A DNA stretch of 36,855 nt from Clostridiales bacterium (GTDB lineage: Bacteria > Bacillota > Clostridia > Oscillospirales > CAG-272): contig DPGD01000002.1 of the NCBI GenBank assembly GCA_003522145.1, forward strand, positions 1 to 36,855, written 5' to 3'. The notes below the pieces were generated by a model, which was not told where the DNA came from, searched no databases, and was given only the letters and a program-made list of their open reading frames with translations. This document shows positions 29,582 through 36,855 of this stretch, piece by piece. Positions within the stretch are counted from its first letter, which is position 1, and every line of letters begins with the position of its first letter. The translations under genes were made by a program, and so were the position numbers.

Positions 29582-31090
29582 ATGCAGATTGAAGAAGCCA
29601 TCAAAAGACTGGTTGCCTATGCTTTTGAACAAAAACTGATCGAAGAATCCGACAAAGACTACTGTACCAACCGGCTGTTGGAAATTCTCTATATTACCGA
29701 TTACAAGGAGCCGGAGGAAGAATTTCAGAATGTGGAATTGGAGCCGGCTCTGAAGGCTCTCACCGACTGGGCCGTTTCCAAACGCCTGACCGTGGACGAA
29801 GGGATCACGGCAAGAGATCTTTTCGACACCAAGATTATGGACATCTTTGCCGACCGCCCTTCCAATATTATCGCCAAATTCAACAGCCTGTATAGAAGCG
29901 ACCCTATATCTGCTACCGACTGGTTCTATAAATTTTCGGGAGACATCCACTATATCCGCAGGGAGCGGATCGCCAAGGACCTGAAATGGCAGACCCCCAC
30001 TCCTTACGGTGATTTGGACATTACCGTGAATTTAAGCAAGCCCGAAAAGGATCCGAAGGCCATTGCGGCGGCCAAAAACGCCCCCCAATCCTCCTACCCC
30101 AAGTGCCCGCTTTGCAAGGAAAATGTGGGGTATGCCGGAAGGCTCAACCACCCGGCAAGGCAAAATCTGCGCACCATTCCCTTAACACTTGGCGGCTCTG
30201 CCATGATGATGCAGTATTCTCCCTATGTGTACTACAATGAGCATTGCATCGTTTTCAACGAACAGCATATTCCGATGTCCATTACCAAGGAAACCTTCGG
30301 AAAGCTCTTGGATTTTGTCTCTCTTCTGCCCCACTATTTCCTCGGTTCCAACGCCGATCTGCCCATTGTGGGCGGCTCCATTCTTTCTCACGACCATTTT
30401 CAGGGGGGACGCTATGTGTTCCCGATGGAGAAGGCTCCCATAGATCGTTCCTTCGTTTTCCGGAACTTTGAGGATGTGGAAGCGGGGATCGTGCATTGGC
30501 CCATGTCCTGCATCCGTCTGCGCCATGAGAATAAAGAACGGCTTGCGGGCCTTGGGGGAAGGATTCTTGATGGGTGGAGAAACTACAGCGATCCCGAATG
30601 CTTTGTCTTTGCCTTTTCGGGAAGCGAGCCTCACAACACCATCACCCCCATCGCCCGGTATAAGGACGGAAAATACGAATTGGACCTGGTGTTGCGCAAC
30701 AATATCACCACGGAAAAGCACCCCTTCGGGCTGTTTCATCCACACGAAGAACTGCATCACATCAAAAAGGAAAACATCGGGCTGATTGAAGTGATGGGTC
30801 TTGCGGTTCTTCCCGCACGGTTGAAAAAAGAACTGGGAGAATTGGAAGAGTATCTTCTGAAGGGTCAGTCCCCCTATCAGTCGGAAGCTCTGAAGCTCCA
30901 CGCTCCCTGGTGCGATGAGATTCTTTCAAAGTATCCGGACATCCGGAAGGACAATGTGGGAGAAATCCTCCGGTATGAGGTGGGTCTGGTTTTCATGAGG
31001 GTTCTGGAAGATGCCGGCATCTACAAGCGTACCGAAGAGGGGCAGGCCGGCTTTGTGCGGTTCTTGGACTATGTGAACCGGCAGGAATAA
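29582..31090 (+). CDS. galT: UDP-glucose-hexose-1-phosphate uridylyltransferase, class II
   Basis: 502 residues from the ATG at 29582 (AAAGGAAAC upstream); the frame opens at 29522 but that lies on the promoter. Class II GalT of Gram-positive bacteria: YPKCPLCKENVGYAGR, the active-site GGSILSHDHFQGGRY, and FHPHEELHHIKKENIGLIEVMGLAVLPARL. It moves UMP between glucose-1-P and galactose-1-P in the Leloir pathway. galK and galE are not adjacent. It is a single-gene unit, with a terminator at 31100-31141. Confidence 0.95.
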   Translation: MQIEEAIKRLVAYAFEQKLIEESDKDYCTNRLLEILYITDYKEPEEEFQNVELEPALKALTDWAVSKRLTVDEGITARDLFDTKIMDIFADRPSNIIAKFNSLYRSDPISATDWFYKFSGDIHYIRRERIAKDLKWQTPTPYGDLDITVNLSKPEKDPKAIAAAKNAPQSSYPKCPLCKENVGYAGRLNHPARQNLRTIPLTLGGSAMMMQYSPYVYYNEHCIVFNEQHIPMSITKETFGKLLDFVSLLPHYFLGSNADLPIVGGSILSHDHFQGGRYVFPMEKAPIDRSFVFRNFEDVEAGIVHWPMSCIRLRHENKERLAGLGGRILDGWRNYSDPECFVFAFSGSEPHNTITPIARYKDGKYELDLVLRNNITTEKHPFGLFHPHEELHHIKKENIGLIEVMGLAVLPARLKKELGELEEYLLKGQSPYQSEALKLHAPWCDEILSKYPDIRKDNVGEILRYEVGLVFMRVLEDAGIYKRTEEGQAGFVRFLDYVNRQE

Positions 31091-31099
31091 TCGATCAAA

Positions 31100-31141
31100 A
31101 AAAGAGGGAGTGAGCCGCTTCGTTTACGGCCACTCCCTTTT
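31100..31141. terminator. Shared terminator between galT and the small minus-strand gene
   Basis: AGGGAGTG (31105-31112) pairs with CACTCCCT (31131-31138), with an inner GCCG/CGGC stem; A and T runs on each side. Confidence 0.8.
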
Positions 31142-31286
31142 ATTCATTTTTGATTTCATTTTTGCTTTTTGGGAACCGTGTCCCCTTTCTCCGTCAAAAG
31201 CATTTTCAGACAGTCAAACCCTCAAAACGCCCGGTCCAAAAGAGAGAACCCGGCGCTTCCATTTCTCGGTTTTCTCTATGCTATTT

Positions 31287-31589
31287 CTATTCGCCTTTTC
31301 GCTTTTCACTTTTTCGGCCCATAGCCTGCTTTTGAGGGATGCCGGGGGTACTCCCCTGGGGGTTCCCGTCGAGCTTGGGATGGGGCGCCTGTTGATTCAT
31401 CAGCTCGTTGAACATCTGGTTGTTGAGAGAGGACCGGGGTGCGCCGGTTTCATACCGGCTCCGATTCTCCAGAATATTTCCGTTCACAGAGCTTTCCGGG
31501 TCTCCCAAGGCATTGATCCCCGGCGGGTTCCGGTCGCTCAGTTCACCCCGTTTATAGAGTTCATAGCGTTTTTCCTTTTTCATGTTCAT
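31287..31589 (-). CDS. Small hydrophilic protein of unknown function
   Basis: 100 residues, highly polar, without signal or membrane segment. The ATG at 31587-31589 has GAGG seven bases upstream; a second ATG follows two codons later. The composition (K, R, N, P, E, Q; RNPPGINALGDPESS, LNNQMFNELMNQQAPHP) suggests an intrinsically unfolded protein. The convergent terminator at 31100-31141 supports transcription on this strand. I do not recognise a family. Small unfolded proteins of this kind include minor spore proteins, but nothing here proves it. Confidence 0.6.
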   Translation of the reverse strand: MNMKKEKRYELYKRGELSDRNPPGINALGDPESSVNGNILENRSRYETGAPRSSLNNQMFNELMNQQAPHPKLDGNPQGSTPGIPQKQAMGRKSEKRKGE

Positions 31590-31686
31590 ACACCGTCCTC
31601 ACTGTTTTGGATTCTACTTCCAGTATAGACCGAAAAGAAAAAAATATGCCGCAGGCCGAAATAATGGTTTAAAAGCAAAAAAGCTC

Positions 31687-31715
31687 TTTACAAAAAATAA
31701 AAAATGCTGTAAAAT
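31687..31715 (+). promoter_or_regulatory. Sigma-A promoter of pncB
   Basis: TTTACA (31687-31692), 17 bases, TAAAAT (31710-31715). Confidence 0.6.
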
Positions 31716-31803
31716 GGGGATCGGGCGTTTGTCCTGCCAAAGATCGAGCCTTTTTGGGCGGCTTTATTCTTGAATATGTTTGCGTGTGAAAGAAAGGAAC
31801 TGT

Positions 31804-33246
31804 ATGAATTCAATAAATTGGGGTGAAAACTATACCCTGCTCTGCGATTTTTACGAACTGACCATGGGCAACGGCTATTTCAAGTCCGGTAAGAAGGATC
31901 AGATCTGCTATTTTGATATGTTTTTCCGCTCCGTGCCCGACGGCGGCGGCTTTGCCATTGCGGCAGGCTTGGAGCAGGTGATCGACTATATTGAAAATCT
32001 CCGTTTCTCCGAAGAGGATCTGGCAGTTCTTCGGAGCAAAGGATGCTTTGATGAGCAGTTTTTAGGGTATCTGAAGAACTTCAGATTCACCGGAGACATC
32101 TGGGCCGTTCCCGAAGGCACGCCCATTTTTCCGGGAGAGCCGATCATCACCGTCCGTGCCCCCGCCATTCAGGCACAGTTTGTGGAAACCTACATTCTGC
32201 TGGTCATCAATCATCAGTCCTTGGTAGCCACCAAATCCAACCGAATCGTCCGTGCCGCCAACGGCAGACCGGTTTCGGAATTCGGATCCAGACGGGCTCA
32301 AGGGGCTTCGGGAGCGATCCTGGGTGCCAGAGCTTCCTACATTGCCGGCTGTGCTTCCACCGCCTGTGCCATTGCGGAAAAACTCTACGGTGTGCCGGCA
32401 GGCGGCACCATGGCCCATTCCTGGGTACAGATGTTTGACAGCGAATTTGAAGCCTTTGACACCTATTGCTCCATCTACCCCGACAACGCCACCCTGCTCA
32501 TCGACACCTACAATGTAATGAAGTCCGGACTGCCCAATGCCATCAAGGCCTTCAAAAAGCACGGTATCACCAAGTGCGGCGTCCGGATCGATTCGGGAGA
32601 CATCACCTACCTGACCAAAAAAATCCGGGCAGCCTTGGACGCCGAAGGGCTGACCGAGTGCAAGATCGTCGTCTCCAACTCTTTGGATGAGTATATTATC
32701 CGGGATATTCTGTTGCAGGGGGCAAAGGTGGATGCTTTCGGTGTGGGAGAGCGGCTGATTACCTCAAAATCCGACCCGATCTTCGGCGGAGTATACAAGC
32801 TCTGCGCTGTGGAGGAGCCCGACGGCACAGTCATTCCCAAAATCAAGATTTCCGAAAATCCAGCCAAAATCACCACACCCCACCGAAAAAAGGTCTATCG
32901 GCTTTTTGAAAAGGAAAGCGGAAAGGCCACTGCGGATTTGCTGTGTGTTTACGATGAAACCGTTGATGAAAGCAAGCCTCTGACCATTTTTGACCCTCAA
33001 TACACCTGGAAAGAAAAGACGCTCACCAATTTTACGGCAGAAGAACTGCTGAAGCCGATTTTCAAGAACGGAAAGTGCGTTTACAACCGGCCCGCCACTG
33101 CCGAAATCCGGAAATACTGCTTGGCACAGATCGACCGGCTTTGGGACGAGGTCAAACGCTTCGACAACCCGCACAATTATTATGTGGACCTGTCCAAGAA
33201 GCTCTGGAACATCAAGCATCAATTGCTGAAGGATTTAAGCAAATAA
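31804..33246 (+). CDS. pncB: Nicotinate phosphoribosyltransferase
   Basis: 480 residues from the ATG at 31804, which has GAAAGG five bases upstream; the frame opens eight codons earlier without a ribosome site. Family segments: LLCDFYELTMGNGYF at the N-terminus, SEFGSRRAQGASGAILGARAS, the catalytic His in GGTMAHSWVQMF, VRIDSGD and the PRPP-binding FGVGERLITS. It joins nicotinate and PRPP to nicotinate mononucleotide, the entry of the NAD salvage route; with the NAD(P)HX repair enzyme at 20068 the window holds two NAD-metabolism genes, not in one operon. Cytosolic. Confidence 0.95.
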   Translation: MNSINWGENYTLLCDFYELTMGNGYFKSGKKDQICYFDMFFRSVPDGGGFAIAAGLEQVIDYIENLRFSEEDLAVLRSKGCFDEQFLGYLKNFRFTGDIWAVPEGTPIFPGEPIITVRAPAIQAQFVETYILLVINHQSLVATKSNRIVRAANGRPVSEFGSRRAQGASGAILGARASYIAGCASTACAIAEKLYGVPAGGTMAHSWVQMFDSEFEAFDTYCSIYPDNATLLIDTYNVMKSGLPNAIKAFKKHGITKCGVRIDSGDITYLTKKIRAALDAEGLTECKIVVSNSLDEYIIRDILLQGAKVDAFGVGERLITSKSDPIFGGVYKLCAVEEPDGTVIPKIKISENPAKITTPHRKKVYRLFEKESGKATADLLCVYDETVDESKPLTIFDPQYTWKEKTLTNFTAEELLKPIFKNGKCVYNRPATAEIRKYCLAQIDRLWDEVKRFDNPHNYYVDLSKKLWNIKHQLLKDLSK

Positions 33247-33270
33247 CGGCGGCAGGACTGTAAAAATTCA

Positions 33271-33315
33271 AAAAAGCAGGGACAAGGACCGAAAAGGTTC
33301 CGGTCTCTGCTTTTT
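33271..33315 (+). terminator. Intrinsic terminator of pncB
   Basis: AAAAAGCAGGGAC pairs with GTCTCTGCTTTTT (one G-T pair), around GGACC/GGTTCC in the loop; T-run at the end. 24 bases after the pncB stop. Confidence 0.88.
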
Positions 33316-33473
33316 CTGTTTGCCTGTTGATCCGGCTTTTCAGCTGGGGTGAAAAGAGACAAACAGAATTTTTTCAAAAAAATTCCAGAAGCCGTTGATT
33401 TTTTGGAAACAAAGCCGTCTATAAGAGTAAAAAGGAAAACGCTGTTCAACAGCAACAAGAAAGGGACTCGAAC

Positions 33474-36400
33474 ATGAAAAAACAAAATCTGATCTGTACG
33501 ATTCCGATCCTTATGGCCTTGGTTTTCCTGATTGGATGCTCTTCCGGGAGGGAAAAAGTGACCGATCCGGCAAGCTCCCCCTCTCCGGACTGTGCACATC
33601 AGATCCTTGTGGATGCCGGAGTACCGGCCACCTGCACCGAAACCGGTCTAACCGAAGGCCGGCACTGCGCTGTTTGCGGTGAGGTTCTTGTGAAGCAGGA
33701 GACCATTGCCGCCAAAGGCCATAACCTTGGAGAATGGGTAGAAGACCCGGCTCCTTCCTGCACCGAACAGGGCAAAAAAAGAGAAGCTGCAGAGATTGCG
33801 GCTACCTTGAGATTGGTTTCCTTGAAGCGCTCGGTCATGAATATGTGGAGGGAATCTGCCTTCGTTGCGGCATGAACAAAGCAAACGAAAGCTTGCGCTA
33901 CACCCTGAACCCGGATTCTGAAAGCTATTCTGTTTCAGGCATGGGAACCTGCACCGATAAGGATGTTGTAATTCCATCAACCTACCTTGGCAAACCGGTG
34001 ACGGGCATCGGCTCTTGGGCCTTTAACAACCGCATGAGTATGACAAGCGTCAAGATTCCCGACAGCGTGACGAGCATCGGCGAGGGTGCATTTCACAACT
34101 GCCAAAGCCTTACAGAAATTACCATACCGGACGGAGTGACGGGTATCGCTTCCTGGACCTTCGATGGCTGCAAGGCACTGACTGATGTAACGATCGGCAA
34201 GAGCGTAACGAGAATAGAACAGCATGCCTTCCACGCCTGCAAAAAACTTACAGACATCCGATTCTCCGAAGGTGTCACCGGCATCAGCTCCCGCGCGTTC
34301 AGCGATTGCACCGGCCTTGCAAGTATCACGGTTGAAGAAGGAAACAGCACCCTCCATTCCTCCGGCAATTGCCTGATCGAAACCTCTTCAAAGACCCTGC
34401 TCCTCGGATGCAAAAACAGCGTGATCCCTACCGACGGCAGCGTAACCAGCATAGCAGAGCTGGCCTTCAACGGCTGCATAAGCCTCAACAGCATCACTGT
34501 GCCAAACAGTGTAACGAGTATTGGCTATCAGGCCTTCGGAGGGTGCAATGGTCTTACAAGCATTACCCTGCCCTTCGTGGGTGCCGCCCAAGAAGGCAGT
34601 GAGCATACCCACTTCGGATACATTTTCGGCGCAAAGACACCGGAAGAGAACAGCAGCACTGTGCCGGCAAGTCTGAAAACGGTGGCGATCACAGAAGAAA
34701 CAACCATCGGTTATCATGCGTTCTACGGTTGCAATGAGCTTACCAATATCACTGTAGCGGACAGTGTGACCGAAATCAGTCTTGGTGCGTTCAGCGGTTG
34801 CTACAGGCTTACAAACATGACACTGCCCTTCGTGGGTGCCGCAAAAGACAGCCGGGAGAATACCCACTTCGGATACATTTTCGGTGCAAAAACACCCGAA
34901 ACAAACAACAGTGCTGTTCCTTCTCTGAAAACGGTGGTGATTACCGGCGAAACAAGTATAGGCGACCAAGCGTTTTATTTATGCTCCGGCATCAAAAGCA
35001 TCACGCCACCCCATACTTTGACCAGCATTGGCTCCGGGGCATTTCAAGGCTGCATCAGCCTTACGAGCATTACCATACCTGACGGCGTGATCGGGATCGG
35101 TTCCAGGGCATTCAACGGTTGTACAGGTCTTGAAAGCATCACGCTTCCCGACAGCGTGACCTCCATTGGCAGCGGGGCGTTTGAATATTGCACGGGACTT
35201 CGGGAAATCATACTGCCCTGTAGCGTGGAAACCATCGGAAAAGCGGCGCTCTCCGGCTGCTCAAGCCTTGAAAGCATCACGGTGGACAATAGAAATCCCG
35301 TTTATTTTTCAACCGGAAATTGTATCATTGAAAAATCGACAAAGCTCCTGGTTGCCGGATGTAAAGCCAGCAGAATCCCCGACGACGGCAGCGTGATCGG
35401 TATTGATCGTTTGGCATTCTATGCCTGCAACAGCCTGACCGACATGACGATCCCCAAGGGGATAACCGGCATAGGCACCGGCGCATTCCAAGATTGCACA
35501 GGTCTTGTGCGTGTCACCATTTCCGACAGCGTGACCAGCATCGGCGCCTCCTCCTTCCGTGGCTGCACAAAGCTGACGAATATCCTGATTCCCGACAGTG
35601 TAACCGACATAGGCTACAGGGCATTTGAAGGCTGCACAGAGCTAACCAAAATCACCCTGCCCTTTGCCGGAGCCAAGAAGGACGATAACGCCAACACCCA
35701 CTTCGGATATATATTCGGGGCTTCAAATTCCGGGGCAAATGCCAGCTGTGTACCGGCAAGTCTGAAAACAGTGACCATCACCGGCGGAGCGAGCATAGGT
35801 GGTTATGCGTTCAGAGATTGCATTGGACTGACGAGCATACTGATTTCAAATAGTATCACCAGCATAGGTGTTTCTGCCTTTGAAAACTGCAAAAGTCTTA
35901 CAGGCATCAACATCCCGGATGGCGTGACAAGCATAGGCTCCTGCGCATTTGAATCCTGCAGTTCACTTGAATATGTCACGCTTCCCAAGAGCCTGACTGC
36001 AATCGCCCCCGTATGTTCTATGGCTGTACCGTCCTGACCGGCGTTACGATTCCGGACGGCGTGAACTCTATCGGCTATTCTACCTTCTGCGGCTGTACCG
36101 GCTTGACCAGCATTGCGATTCCCGAAAGAGTAACCGCTATCGGTGATGAAGCGTTCAAAAACTGCACCGGAATTACCGATGTCGTCGTTTCTGATAGCGT
36201 GACCGAAATAGGCTACAGAGCATTTGAAGGTTGTTCCTCACTTACAAGCATTACCTTGCCCTTCGTGGGTGCCACGAAAGACGGCAGTAAAAACACTCAT
36301 TTCGGATATATATTCGGCGCATTTCATTACGGAGGAAATCCAACCTGTGTACCGTCAGGTCTACAGACCCTGATAATCACAGGAGGAACAAGCATAGCTG

Positions 36401-36618
36401 ATTGCGCATTCTATTATTGCACCGGTCTAACAAGCATTGAAATGCCCAACAGCATGACGAGCATAGGCAGTCGGGCATTCCAAAGTTGTAGCAGTATTAC
36501 AAGCATTCAATTCCAAGGCACCGCATCGCAGTGGGACGCTGTCACCAAGGGAAACTATTGGAACGAAAAGACCGGCGCATACACCGTTTATTGCACCGAC
36601 AGCACTGTTTCAAAATAA
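33474..36618 (+). pseudogene. Large BspA-type leucine-rich-repeat lipoprotein broken by two frameshifts
   Basis: Three frames join end to end into one protein: 33474 to about 33780, then to about 36010, then 36013-36618. Restoring one base at each break gives about 1048 residues. The start has AAAGGGA upstream. Signal with lipobox LIGC (Cys22). Residues about 38-150 have CxxC-type pairs (HCAVCGE, SCRDCGY, CLRCGMN). From about 160 there are some 30 LRR_5 repeats (TSIGxxAFxGC, IPDSVTSIG), interrupted by four copies of an LPFxGAxxxxxxTHFGYIFGA block (about 34567, 34828, 35660, 36255) and two copies of an SxGNCxIExS block (about 34361, 35311). BspA-type proteins bind host or microbial surfaces. 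The breaks are at a run of seven A (33774-33780) and near GCCCCCG (36005-36011). Real mutation, sequencing error and programmed shifting cannot be separated from sequence alone. Confidence 0.87.
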
Positions 36619-36656
36619 TTTCAAAATAACCTATATACTGTGCCAAGCTACCAAGC

Positions 36657-36693
36657 AAATCAGAACTACCTGCCGTTCCGGTAGTTCTGATTT
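36657..36693 (+). terminator. Terminator after the leucine-rich-repeat gene
   Basis: A perfect 14-bp stem AAATCAGAACTACC (36657-36670) and GGTAGTTCTGATTT (36680-36693), followed by CGCTTTTTG. Confidence 0.85.
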
Positions 36694-36799
36694 CGCTTTT
36701 TGTATCTCACTGGTTCAAATCCTTTCGGTTTGCCAAAGGATCCAAAATCGATCCATAAAAATCCGGAAAAGTTAGAAACAATAAATATCCCCCCGTAAA

Positions 36800-36855
36800 T
36801 GAACTGCCCCAAATTGTACGGACAGCACAAAGACACCCCATAGGTAGAAAATATT
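36800..36855. mobile_element. Possible end of an IS3-family (IS150-like) insertion sequence
   Basis: From 36800 the sequence TGAACTGCCCCAAATTGTAC and the following GGACAG resemble the terminal inverted repeats of IS3/IS150-type elements (starting TG, an ACTGC-CCCA core, then TTGT and GGAC). No transposase is in the window; the element would run to the right. Judged by eye against remembered IS150 ends. Confidence 0.4.

Noticed and set aside
33395..33425. Sigma-A promoter of the large LRR lipoprotein gene
   Set aside because: TTGATT and TATAAG are 19 bases apart and imperfect; not strong enough to list.

Overview
The window looks like a chromosome segment of an anaerobic, spore-forming member of the Clostridia (Bacillota), most like the Oscillospiraceae/Ruminococcaceae. 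The evidence is gene content: a sensory [FeFe]-hydrogenase with Rex, a high-molecular-weight rubredoxin, SpoVM, a GerA-family germination protein, several lipoproteins with lipoboxes, strong AGGAGG ribosome sites and clear sigma-A promoters. This is a judgement from family content, not a database match.

Layout. 1-3203 is one end of an integrative element. It holds a truncated lipoprotein gene, parB, parA and a small excisionase-like HTH gene, and it ends in the 3' half of a tRNA-Leu(CAA) gene (3149-3203), which I read as the attachment-site copy left by integration. The original tRNA terminator follows directly, and then comes a striking array of small different hairpins joined by a constant 7-base linker (3237-3412). 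From about 3.7 kb on the content is chromosomal.

3.7-12.2 kb, minus strand: a tocopherol-cyclase-like protein; a redox-sensing operon (rex, a small-molecule-kinase-like protein, two thioredoxin-like [2Fe-2S] ferredoxins, a PAS-containing sensory [FeFe]-hydrogenase and a SpoIIE-type phosphatase); a LysR regulator coupled to a YfcE-type phosphodiesterase; and a flavin reductase-rubredoxin fusion. 12.3-18.8 kb: a small membrane protein; a divergent ClpC lacking its middle domain and key residues of the second ATPase; a three-gene operon of peptidoglycan-binding-repeat proteins; spoVM (27 codons, found by reading the intergenic sequence) and rsgA.

18.8-26.5 kb: a methyltransferase and the bifunctional NAD(P)HX repair enzyme on the plus strand, a FIVAR-repeat lipoprotein and a lone GerA-family protein on the minus strand, then a leucine-rich-repeat lipoprotein and a second membrane protein that appears paralogous to the one at 12.4 kb. 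26.5-33.3 kb: an operon cysK / DUF896 / ABC exporter (minus), divergent galT (plus), a small unknown protein and nicotinate phosphoribosyltransferase. 33.4-36.6 kb: a large BspA-type leucine-rich-repeat lipoprotein broken by two frameshifts. The last 56 bases look like the end of an IS3-family insertion sequence.

The most unusual items are the linker/hairpin array beside the tRNA-Leu att site, the redox-sensing hydrogenase operon with an embedded kinase-like protein, the ClpC paralogue with a damaged second ATPase, and the twice-frameshifted repeat lipoprotein.
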